Source: Planctomycetaceae bacterium (lineage in GTDB: Bacteria > Planctomycetota > Planctomycetia > Pirellulales > Pirellulaceae). Taken from it: 45,975 nucleotides of DNA. The stretch spans positions 1 to 45,975 of the forward strand of contig CANHVO010000012.1 of assembly GCA_947463915.1 (NCBI GenBank), read 5' to 3'. Positions 1 to 9,600 of this stretch are shown in pieces (positions within the stretch are counted from its first letter, which is position 1; every line of letters begins with the position of its first letter). Both the position numbers and the translations under genes were made by a program. The notes under the pieces were generated by a model. The model was given only the letters and a program-made list of their open reading frames with translations. It made no database searches and was not told the DNA's origin.

Positions 1-3000
1 TCGAGCAACGTCGCCGCGCTAACCATCACGAGTCCTTCGTATTTATCGGTGACGTAAATGTAGGCATATAAGGGGTGAACCTTGGATTCGAAGTTCTCTG
101 GACGATGCGTTCGAGTTGGATCGGGAGCGATTGTCGTCGGAGCAGCCACGGAGGTCGCAAATTTGGTACGCACGTAGAGCTTTTGCCCAAGCGGTGATAC
201 AGGAGCTGTCGTGATCCGCTCCGAGAACGCTTTGTGATCGATGAAGGCAATGTCAAACACTCGCAAGCCACCCTCTCCGCAGGCCGCATATAGAAACTCT
301 CCGCGGTGCTGCAATGAAAGAATCTCTGGCTTGCGATACATCGGACTCAGTGTCTCAATAATGTCGCGACCAGGATGTTCGTGTGCGTGTTCAAGTTCGC
401 GGTGGTGATGGACGTGTTCTTTGTAGTTTTCCGGATAGGCAATCGAGTGAAGCGTACTGCCGATGACAGCCTGTGGCTCACTTTGTTCCGTGACTACGAC
501 TCCTTCTAGCCCGTGTTCCCCGGCTCCGACCCAGCAATATTTGCCTACGAAGTTCGTGTAGCCAGTTCCTTGCATGAGCAATTGCGCGGTGATTGCGTTG
601 TTGTCATTGTTGACGGAAACGTGGCAATCCGTGCAGGATTTGGTTTCTGAGATTCCAGGGAGTGCATGGGGTGCGGATTGATTCCAGTCTGGACCGCCTC
701 GTACGGTATGAGGCACGTTGGTGCTGAACGCAATTCCGCTCAGCCCTTCTCCGCTTATGGTCTGTTGTTGAACGTAAACAGACTCGCGGTTGCCGTTGTA
801 GCTGCCAACGTGAATTGCGCAGGAGCTTCTAGCCGGACCGATGCGATTCCCGGTGACGTTCCCGTCCCGTGCGAGCATATAGACATCGTCACGCAACGTT
901 TGGAAGTTATAGGAGATTCGATTTCGCGAGACTTCGCCCAGTCCGTGCAAATTGGGAGCTTTCACGTTTGCTTTTTGAGGCAGGTGGCAGCCAAAGCAGC
1001 TTGGGTTCCAAGAGCTATGGCAGGCGATGCAGCTCATATTGCTATTCTGATGAGCACATTTTTCGTCGGGCAGCTGGTCGCCCCAGCGCATGATTCCATC
1101 GCCATCCATGCGCACGGTTTTAGCCATATGGCTTTTGGGATTGTATTCGTCGCTTCGAGGATCGATCGTGTCTGCGGTTTGTGTTACCTCCCAGGATAAG
1201 TTCTTTTCGACATTGCTGCGTTGAATCAACTTGGGTTTCTTACCGGGCTCGGTTTTGATTTCAAAACGAGGCTGGCCGAATGCTGTGCGCAGTGCCAACA
1301 GATTGGTTGGCTCTTTTGCGGACGCTGGTCCGCTCGTCGGGAGTTTTGCAGGCTGGCCAGCTCGGACCAGTTGCTCTACTTTGGAAACGAGCGATTGCTT
1401 TGCGTCGCCGTGGCAGTCAATGCATTGGATTTCGATCGCAGCTCGCACTTCACCATAGAGTTTGGTATCGCCGTGGCCATCTTGATAGAAATGGCAGTCG
1501 ACGCAGTGCATGCCCTTTTCCATGTGAATGTCCATCATATGTACAGGCACACCATCTCGTTGCTTGCCGTGAATTTTTTCAAATTCATTGGATGGTGCGA
1601 CAGAGGCCATCAAGTGTTGTGTGGTTGGGTTCTCGATCTTGGCTCCTTGATAGTCTAGAAGAGCGCCAGTGCGGTCTTTTTTGAAGACGGCCCGAAACAC
1701 CCAGCCGTGACCATGGAAATCGGCGAATTGCGTATGTTTTAGGCTCGGGTTCAGATCGGTCACATTGTTCAAAAAGTTGGAATCGCCCCATAGTCCGCGG
1801 GCAGCTGACTCCTCTGGGTTTGACATCGAGGCTTGGATCAACTCCTCCGCGGTTGGATCTTTTTGTTTTTTGGGGTACATGCATTGTCCATCCGTTTCGT
1901 TGTCCCACCACATATAACCAAGGTAAGAATTGAGAACGTTTGTACCTGGGTGCATATGGCAAACCATACACTGACTGGTTGGCATGCTGTTGGTAAACGT
2001 ATGCTGTATGGGGTGGCCCGATTCATGTTTCGGAATGGTTGGATCGACCACTTTTACCCAATCGTCCGTCTCCGCTGCTGCCCGGCCCATGTTTCCGTAT
2101 TTCGCAAAGGGACCGGAGGATGTTGGCGAACGATCGTTTGCATAGACAACGTGACATGCGCTGCAACCGCTGCTTCGGTAGTCGCCTGGATGGTCATTGG
2201 TACCTAGGAAATTGAGAGTTGGATCAAGCAGTCGAGTTTTCTGCAAACCGATGAAGACTGGGTCCGTTCGGTTTTCGGTACCAAGGCCGCGAGTACTCAG
2301 CCGCTCACGTGGCCGTCCTGGCTCTTCCAATCTTTCAGGTATTCCAATTTCCGATTTAAAGCGGCCGCCACGTTCGAAGATACGAAGAATGTTTCCGGGC
2401 TGAGAGGATTCAAATCGGGGCAACGGATCGAGGAATGGCACCATGCCTTTGCGATCGATTTCGTACGGCGTCGGGGGAGGGACATTTTGCATTCGCTGAG
2501 GCTTGCCGTGCATTGAATAGCTTTCTCCATAGCGAGCCGCCTTCTCTGGCGAGCCACCATTGTTGTAGATTGCAGCACCCCAAAGCATGCAACCGTGCGT
2601 CATCATGCTTTTCCGCAACTGTAGCACTTCGTTTGCGTGGCATTGTCCGCATGCGATATGGGCCACTCGAAGATCGCCCGGATTTACGAAACGGACGAAT
2701 TCAGGACTTTCATGATTTAGCAAAGCGTAGCTTCGAACGGGATTACCAGACGAGGACCACATATCCGGATATCGTGGATGAACGTGCGAGCCCTTCTTGG
2801 AGAAGTCATTCGGATTACCTCCATGACAGTCCACACACCCGATAGCCACGGTGTTGGGTGGATGCATATTGCCAACGTTGGAGTGGCATGTCACGCACGA
2901 AGTGCTTTTGTTGCTTTCATCTTGTTTCGATTGCCGGAAGAGATCGACGCGAGCGAGTTCATCCGGAATTGGGTAGGATTCATTTCCCGCGACTCCAAGA

Positions 3001-3212
3001 TTTTTGGCGGGACCCCACGGATCTTCGCCATTTCGTACGGGAACGCTAGGTGCGTGAAACTTGCCGTTCGGCTGCAACGCAGCTTTCGCAATCGGAGCTT
3101 GGGCGAAACATCCTAATGGCCAGCATTCCGCCAAGCTAATTGTAATGGCCGTAGCGAAAAACCAAGTTGACACCGCCCGACGAATCAAGGTTCCGGAAGG
3201 GCAGTTTGTCAT
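1..3212 (-). CDS. multiheme c-type cytochrome, 3' end beyond window
   Basis: The frame is open from an ATG at 3212 through the left edge (over 1,070 codons), so the gene is partial. The N-terminus has a signal peptide ending near CFAQA. Ten CxxCH heme-binding motifs are all in this one frame: CVTCH (first base 2897), CVDCH, CGQCH (2651), CSACH (2165), CMVCH (1970), CVDCH (1505), CIDCH (1424), CIACH (1031), CFGCH (998) and CTDCH (635). The part after the last heme is rich in His and Glu and then reads like a repeat or propeller domain. The product should be exported and hold about ten covalently bound hemes, acting in periplasmic or outer-membrane electron transfer. It starts 3 nt after the stop of the porin-like gene, so the two are probably one transcript. 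The substrate and electron partner cannot be told from the sequence. The multiheme call is firm; the exact role is inference. Confidence 0.9.
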   Translation of the reverse strand, partial: MTNCPSGTLIRRAVSTWFFATAITISLAECWPLGCFAQAPIAKAALQPNGKFHAPSVPVRNGEDPWGPAKNLGVAGNESYPIPDELARVDLFRQSKQDESNKSTSCVTCHSNVGNMHPPNTVAIGCVDCHGGNPNDFSKKGSHVHPRYPDMWSSSGNPVRSYALLNHESPEFVRFVNPGDLRVAHIACGQCHANEVLQLRKSMMTHGCMLWGAAIYNNGGSPEKAARYGESYSMHGKPQRMQNVPPPTPYEIDRKGMVPFLDPLPRFESSQPGNILRIFERGGRFKSEIGIPERLEEPGRPRERLSTRGLGTENRTDPVFIGLQKTRLLDPTLNFLGTNDHPGDYRSSGCSACHVVYANDRSPTSSGPFAKYGNMGRAAAETDDWVKVVDPTIPKHESGHPIQHTFTNSMPTSQCMVCHMHPGTNVLNSYLGYMWWDNETDGQCMYPKKQKDPTAEELIQASMSNPEESAARGLWGDSNFLNNVTDLNPSLKHTQFADFHGHGWVFRAVFKKDRTGALLDYQGAKIENPTTQHLMASVAPSNEFEKIHGKQRDGVPVHMMDIHMEKGMHCVDCHFYQDGHGDTKLYGEVRAAIEIQCIDCHGDAKQSLVSKVEQLVRAGQPAKLPTSGPASAKEPTNLLALRTAFGQPRFEIKTEPGKKPKLIQRSNVEKNLSWEVTQTADTIDPRSDEYNPKSHMAKTVRMDGDGIMRWGDQLPDEKCAHQNSNMSCIACHSSWNPSCFGCHLPQKANVKAPNLHGLGEVSRNRISYNFQTLRDDVYMLARDGNVTGNRIGPARSSCAIHVGSYNGNRESVYVQQQTISGEGLSGIAFSTNVPHTVRGGPDWNQSAPHALPGISETKSCTDCHVSVNNDNNAITAQLLMQGTGYTNFVGKYCWVGAGEHGLEGVVVTEQSEPQAVIGSTLHSIAYPENYKEHVHHHRELEHAHEHPGRDIIETLSPMYRKPEILSLQHRGEFLYAACGEGGLRVFDIAFIDHKAFSERITTAPVSPLGQKLYVRTKFATSVAAPTTIAPDPTRTHRPENFESKVHPLYAYIYVTDKYEGLVMVSAATLL

Positions 3213-3215
3213 ATC

Positions 3216-5204
3216 TCAGTACTCGAAGGAGGCCTCAAAAAAACCAGCCGCCAAGTTATTCACACGTCCCTCAAGCGGCTGATACAAGTCCCTAAATCCA
3301 TTGCCAACAATGAGCCCCGAAAGACCGCCAACAAAGGATACGTTGTTATTAAGGAGCGGACGATATTCAAATCCACTACTCAAGTCCAGACCGATTTGAT
3401 TGCGGATGGGACTCTGAAATACTAACGTTTCCAGTGAGGCCGTTTGATTGAACCACAGATAGTTAGCGTTGTTGATCCATTTCAGTTTGGTAGTCAAGTC
3501 CGCATCAAAGCCTGCATTTACTAGCTGGATGCCAGGGTTGACGAAGTTTGTTTGGCCCTGGAATTTGCTGCTTCGGAGATTCGGGACAATGCTTTGGCGA
3601 TTAACGAGATTGACACCAAACAATTTGATCTGCTGACGATTCCAATAGCTAAACTCCCCCCCTGCGAAGTTAGGGTTATCAAAAATCGCATCAAATCCAG
3701 TCGCCCGACCATCGTTTGGATCGCTGTCGCCAGAAGCATAGAAATACGAACATCGGAACCGAGCCCAATCGCGGTCGTACGATAACTCGAGTGCACCCAT
3801 AAAAGCGCTGATGTCTTGCCGAGTTCCGGCAATCGGATTCAATTCGTCTGTGCCGGTCGCATAATACATCGCATGGCTGACGTTGTAGCGGTTGATGTGG
3901 CCATTGCCAGCCCAGCCCAGATAGTATGCGTCGACTTGATGGGGTGCGAAAACGCCAACAGGATCCGGACGCACGAGGAAACGATTGTTGTCGAACTTCG
4001 TGCTTGCTTTGTCTTTGTTGTAATGGAAGCTTAGCTCAGTGTTGTAGCCGGGGAAAATGAAGTCTTGGCGGTAGTAGTTCGCAACGAGCGTGTTTTGATG
4101 CCGGTCGTCGAAGGTGTTAAGCAAACTGTTCGTGTCTTTTTCTGTTTGGTCAAACCAAACCACGTTGTATTGATCTTGATTGCTCAATCGATTTCCAAAA
4201 ACGCGAACTCCGCGATTGGTATCTGAGAAGATAAAGCCGCGGAAATCGCTCGTGAATGGTTGAGAACCAGCACGCACCGACAGAAAGTCGTAGTTTGGGC
4301 TCATGTCAGCGATCTTCGCTTCGTAAAACCACTCCTCGAGAGCCCAAAAAGTTCGGTGCCGGTTCTTTCCGTCCCGGACATCCGGGGACACGACAGCCAA
4401 CTCCTCAACATGGAGGTAATTTTGATTGAAGATGGCGTTTAGCTTGAGACGCCAATCAACGGGCTTAAAGGCGGCGTCACCATGAAAGAGATCGAAGCCT
4501 ACCGAGTTGTACTGGGCAAACAGGAACTGATTGGGGTTTCCAAAAAATTCATTTTGGAATGGATTCTGCGTTGCTTCGAACGGAGTAGTTGGAATGGGGG
4601 TTTGCCGATACTCAAACAAATTGAGCTGTTTGATTTGCAACTTCAGAAATGTCTCCTGTCCTGCGATCGGAAAGTCACCTTTGAGAACATTCTGATTGTA
4701 TGGATCGAACCAGGCACCTTTCACAAATGGGTAATCGTTCCCGACGGGATGGCCTTTGCCGTAGCGATCCCAATCGGGTGAGCCGATGCGCCATCGATCT
4801 TCGAGCGGGATAAAATGACTCGTGTTTTGTGATTCGGTCGGCGTAACGGTAGAGGGGCCAGTGAAACCCAATGGCGATTGAAAAGTACTCAGTTGGTAGG
4901 GACGTGCTTCTGGAGGGAAATCCCTTTCCGGTGGGAGCGACAATCCGTCGAGTTCGGGTCGCGCAATGCTCTTTGGCTCGGAATCGTTGTCAAAAAAAGA
5001 GAGTCTCTCATCTCGCAACGCTACACTTTGAGGCTGGATGGGTAGTTTTTGAGTTGGCTCCGACTGCCCACACGCAAGGCTAGCAAAACCTAACGCTAAA
5101 AACGTCAAGATTGCTTTTGGATAGGCATGAGGAGAAATCTCGAGCACAACTCGCCCATTTACTTCATGTTGTATGTGAAAAAGGAAGGACTGTATCGATT
5201 TCAT
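3216..5204 (-). CDS. outer-membrane beta-barrel (porin-like) protein
   Basis: This 662-aa protein has an N-terminal extension of about 28 residues, then a hydrophobic segment ending LACGQ, which fits a signal peptide. The true start may be internal. The mature part is rich in Asn, Phe, Tyr and Gln with alternating hydrophobic strands and no long hydrophobic helix. It ends in an aromatic residue (FEASFEY), as expected for the last strand of an outer-membrane barrel. Stretches such as the DFRGFIFSD region recall large alginate-export-type porins of planctomycetes, but this is a resemblance by eye. The multiheme cytochrome gene follows after 3 nt, which suggests co-translation and a porin-cytochrome conduit. 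A cytochrome-independent solute porin is the main alternative. Confidence 0.75.
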   Translation of the reverse strand: MKSIQSFLFHIQHEVNGRVVLEISPHAYPKAILTFLALGFASLACGQSEPTQKLPIQPQSVALRDERLSFFDNDSEPKSIARPELDGLSLPPERDFPPEARPYQLSTFQSPLGFTGPSTVTPTESQNTSHFIPLEDRWRIGSPDWDRYGKGHPVGNDYPFVKGAWFDPYNQNVLKGDFPIAGQETFLKLQIKQLNLFEYRQTPIPTTPFEATQNPFQNEFFGNPNQFLFAQYNSVGFDLFHGDAAFKPVDWRLKLNAIFNQNYLHVEELAVVSPDVRDGKNRHRTFWALEEWFYEAKIADMSPNYDFLSVRAGSQPFTSDFRGFIFSDTNRGVRVFGNRLSNQDQYNVVWFDQTEKDTNSLLNTFDDRHQNTLVANYYRQDFIFPGYNTELSFHYNKDKASTKFDNNRFLVRPDPVGVFAPHQVDAYYLGWAGNGHINRYNVSHAMYYATGTDELNPIAGTRQDISAFMGALELSYDRDWARFRCSYFYASGDSDPNDGRATGFDAIFDNPNFAGGEFSYWNRQQIKLFGVNLVNRQSIVPNLRSSKFQGQTNFVNPGIQLVNAGFDADLTTKLKWINNANYLWFNQTASLETLVFQSPIRNQIGLDLSSGFEYRPLLNNNVSFVGGLSGLIVGNGFRDLYQPLEGRVNNLAAGFFEASFEY

Positions 5205-5428
5205 CGGCTTTATCGGACGCCCGCCTTGGTTAAATCGATTACAAATAAGTTGATTAGTCCAATTAGGCAGGTTTTTCCTTGTTAAACTGGCGTTCCGAAT
5301 AGGCGGACTTTAGTTGATTTTACGCTTGCAAGGCGCGACCGCGTTTGATTGGTTTGATTCTGCCGGCGGTGACGATTCTTTCAACGGTCTTGATTGCAAT
5401 GGATGTGTCGAAGTGTGAGAACGCAAAA

Positions 5429-6005
5429 ATGCCGACGAAATGCTGTCAGCTCCTGGTTATAGCCTTGCTCGCGATCCAATCATCCATGGCAGCCCAAGCC
5501 TCCGATCCTCATCCCAAAACACGATCACCCAATGACCGTAAGCTGCACTCAGAGGAAGCAATTCGAGAGGTGCGGGCTCCAGTCGATTTCAATGGGCAAA
5601 CGGAAAACACCAAAGTGGAATCCAACTTGTTCCTAAGCGAATTGCCTCTATCAGGACCGAGGGGGAAAGAGACACCGAGCGGTACTCGACAAGGGCGATA
5701 CTGTGAAAACGACTTTCGACGATCTGGATTTCCGTTCTGCATTGGACGCTTTGCTATGCCCAGTACCGATTCATTTCACCAAGTGGGATACGTCGGAGGT
5801 GGAACACTCTTTGGCGGATCAGGCCGGCGGAGCAATGAAGGAACATTTGGGATGGACTACTCAGGATTCCTTTTTTCCCGAAAGACCTGGCTCAAATGGA
5901 GTCATGGTGAAAGGTCCCAAGGCGGCGCAGGCCGGTATGAAACCGAGGGACCACGGCTATTGCCCGAATAAAGCGGACCTGAGCAAATTGTGCGTTTTTT
6001 CGTGA
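5429..6005 (+). pseudogene. possible small secreted protein, probably frameshifted
   Basis: An ATG at 5429 opens a frame whose first residues (MPTKCCQLLVIALLAIQSS, then MAAQA) look like a signal peptide. That frame runs to 5971. Beyond about 5690 its translation becomes Gly/Arg/Ser-rich and unnatural. The overlapping frame that passes through a GTG at 5703 and stops at 6005 reads more like protein (DDLDFRSALDALL and after). One frameshift near 5690 would join the two into a protein of about 190 aa. No family is recognised. It is divergent from the porin gene; the 5205-5428 gap should hold both promoters, but no clear promoter boxes were found. It may be a decayed gene, or chance open frames. 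Confidence 0.3.
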
Positions 6006-6096
6006 GTCCGCAGGTACTTTGACTCTAATGCGCAACTCGAAGGTGTTGAAACATCCTTCTATGGTCATTTCCTACCGATTTTAAGGAGTTGTTTAA

Positions 6097-6468
6097 GTGA
6101 AGTGCAGCAAATGCGGGGAACCAGTTTCCCTTTGGAAGCGGGATCTCTCGAAAGGTCTTTGTCCGACGTGCCTAACCGCGGAGAAAGCGGCAGCACAGAA
6201 GGCAATTGAGGAACACGCGAACGAGTTTCGGCACCGTCAAATCCACCGGAATTGTACCCACTGTCAAAGTGAAGCAATTGTGGATGGAACGATGTCCGGC
6301 ACCAAACTCTCTTTGCGTTTGGGTAGTCTTTCATCTTGGTTGTTCCCCCATGAAATTCGAATCGTTGTTTGCTTGGATTGTGGCCATATTGGGCAATATG
6401 TGTCCTACGATGTTGCGTTCTCGAATGCAAAGGCCCAAATGACTATCCGCCCGGATTCGAACGACTGA
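6097..6468 (+). CDS. small zinc-ribbon protein
   Basis: This 123-aa protein starts at a GTG preceded by the ribosome-binding sequence AAGGAG at about 6082. Four CxxC pairs are visible: CSKC and CPTC in the first 30 residues, and CTHC and CLDC in the second half, where CLDCGH ends a typical zinc ribbon. It therefore probably has two zinc-binding folds, the first rubredoxin-like and the second like small nucleic-acid-binding ribbon proteins. There is no signal peptide or membrane segment, so it should be cytoplasmic. It stands alone between the doubtful secreted ORF and the large kinase gene. Its role is not known. Confidence 0.75.
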   Translation: MKCSKCGEPVSLWKRDLSKGLCPTCLTAEKAAAQKAIEEHANEFRHRQIHRNCTHCQSEAIVDGTMSGTKLSLRLGSLSSWLFPHEIRIVVCLDCGHIGQYVSYDVAFSNAKAQMTIRPDSND

Positions 6469-6646
6469 CCAGCATTCGATAATCTTTTCGGCTGGGCATT
6501 TTTTCTGTTGTTGGGATTGGCCGATCCGTCGCGGGCCGAGTTTCGTTCGCTCGCAATATGTCGAGGCTTTACGCTACAATGGCGATTTTAAGTAACAGCC
6601 ATATTCGGTGGTTACTGTACGCTAGTGATTCAATTGTGCGATTTTT

Positions 6647-9600
6647 ATGCCCAACGATTTACTCCGTGAGTTTCAGCATCTTCAGAGCGAAAGCCCCATC
6701 GATCTCGTTGCGTTTCTATCTTCTCGTCCCCAATCATCCGCTGAGGCTAAGCTAAAAGTCATCTTGCATGATCTGCAAGAGCGTTGGAAGTCCGCACAGC
6801 CATGGAAAGTCGAGGATTACCTCGAGCGATTCCCGGAGTACGCTAATGATCCTGATGCGATCATCGCCCTGGTCAAAACCGAACGAAAAGCTGAGCTAGA
6901 TAGCGAAACGACGCCAGATATACCGGAGCTCGTTCATCGGTTCCCACATCTGGCCAGTCACCTTCTGGAACAGATGCATACGATCGATTCTAAGGCGCCT
7001 GAATCGCCCGATCCATTTCGAACAGTGAGTCGCGATCCCAATTCTTCCAGTGAAGTAATGCTGGCGTCTCGATACCGGATGTTGCGTCTGCTAGGCCAAG
7101 GCGCGTTTGGACGCGTTTACTTGGCAGTTGATATCGAACTGGAACGCCAAGTAGCGATCAAAGTGCCGCAGCCGGAGCGCTTTCAAGGTTCCTGTGATGC
7201 CGATACGTATTTGGCAGAGGCTCGCACTGTTGCCAGCCTGAACCATCCGCATATCGTCCCGGTGTATGACATGGGCCGAACTCCCGAGGGAGCCGTCTTT
7301 GTCGTATCGAGATTTATCGAAGGCACAACTCTGGAAGACAAGCTGAAATCGAATAGTCTCCAAGTGACTGATCTAGTCAGCTTGCTGAAAACGGTCGCCG
7401 AAGCCTTGCACTATGCGCATGGACAGCGGTTGATCCATCGCGACGTAAAGCCCGCGAACATCTTGATTGAGGAGAGCACCGGATCGCCGTTTGTTGCGGA
7501 CTTCGGCCTGGCAATTCGTGAGGAAGATTACGCTAAGCAGGGAGGCATAGCTGGTACACCAACATACATGAGTCCCGAACAAGCACGTGGTGAGGGACAT
7601 CGACTGGATGGCCGCAGCGATGTTTTCTCATTGGGTGTGATCATGTACGAAGCGTTAACAGGCCAGCGGCCGTTTCGCGGAAGTACGATCAATGAACTGC
7701 TCCATCAAATTGTCTCGGTCGAAGCTCGTGCTCCACGATGCCTGCGTGAAGACACTCCTGCCGAGCTCGAACGCATCTGCCTTAAATCACTGAACAAGCG
7801 TGTATCGGATCGGTACAACAACGCGGCAGCATTGGCCGAAGATTTGGCAGCTTGGTTACAGCCCAAAGCGCCCCAGTCAACTCATTCGCAGCGCGAAGAA
7901 CAGATCGTGCCCAAGGGCTTGCGATCGTTCGACGCTAGTGATGCAAGCTACTTTTTAGATCTTTTGCCGGGCCCACGCAATCGAGAAGGATTGCCAGAGA
8001 GCATTGCGTTTTGGAAGCAACGCATCGAACAAACCGATCCAGAGGAGACGTTTAATGTGGGGCTGATCTATGGCCCAAGCGGTTGTGGGAAATCTTCGTT
8101 GGTCAAAGCTGGGCTGATCCCGCATTTGGACAAAGAGATCGTGGCGGTTTACGTCGAAGCCACTCCCGAGGATACCGAGGCCCGCATTCTACGAGGCTTA
8201 CGAAAACGATTTCCCGAACTGTTAGAAGAAATGGGACTCGTCGACTCTTTGACTGCTCTTCGACGCGCACAGGGGCTTAAAGTCGTCATTATTATCGACC
8301 AGTTTGAACAATGGCTGCACGCGCATCGAGCGGAGATAGACTCCGAGCTGGTAACGGCATTGAGGCAATGCGATGGTGGCCGGCTGCAAGCGATCGTCAT
8401 GATTCGCGACGACTTTGCGATGGCTGCCGCACGGTTCATGAACGCACTGGATGTTCCAATCGTACAAGGCGTAAATTTCGCGACGGTGGATTTGTTCGAC
8501 GTCGACCATGCGGCGAAGGTTGTCATTCGGTTCGGTCAGGCATTCGGCAAACTGCCAGCAAACGCAGGTAATCTGTCGCTCGAAGAACAGCAGTTTGTTA
8601 GAGAAGTGTCTCAAGGACTGGCTCGCGACGGCAAAGTTGTTTCTGTGCGATTATCGTTGTTTGCCGAAATGGTGAAAGACAAGCCCTGGACGCCGGCAAC
8701 ACTACGACAGGTTGGAGGCACCGAAGGTATCGGAGTCAATTTTCTGGAAGAAACATTCAGTTCCCCACAAGCGAACCCTCGCCACCGATTGAATTCCGTT
8801 GCTGCACGCCGTGTATTAAATGCTCTGCTACCGGAACTCGGGACCGACATCAAGGGACACATGCGATCCCAGGCAGAGTTGCTGGATGTATCAGGCTACA
8901 GGGAACGGCCATCTGACTTTAATGATCTGTTACGGATTCTGGATGGAGAGTTGCGGCTTATCACGCCGACTGATCCTGAGGGACATGATTCGCAGTCCAA
9001 GGGCGATCTCGCTCGCCAATACTATCAGTTGACCCACGACTATCTGGTACCGTCGCTTCGCGAATGGCTCACTCGCAAACAGCGCGAAACCAAAAGGGGG
9101 CGCGCTGAGTTAAAGCTTGCGGAGCGATCAGCGACTTGGAATGCAAAACCAGAGAACCGATATCTGCCGTCGTTGATTGAATGGTTTAGCATCCGCACAC
9201 GGACTGACCGCAGAAATTGGACAGCCCCCGAACTGGAAATGATTAATCGGGCGACAAGAGTGCACTCTCTACGATCAGGAATTGCTGTTGCTTCCTTACT
9301 GGCCTTGATGTCCGTTGGATTTGTCGTTCGTCAGCAAGTACTTCATCGCCAGGAAACCACCCGCATTGAAGGCTTGGTGAAACAACTTGTCAGCGCCGAT
9401 CCAAATCAAATTCCATCGATCGTCAAACAATTGGATATCAATCACAATTTGGCCAACAGCTATGTATTACCCCTGTTGTCTGCGGATGCCAAAACCGTAG
9501 ACGAACAACGGTCTCGGTTGCACGCACGTTTGGCGTCTGTATCGCATCACAAATCACTCGTCGAGCCACTACTAGAGGAGTTGCTGACGAATAAGGTTGC

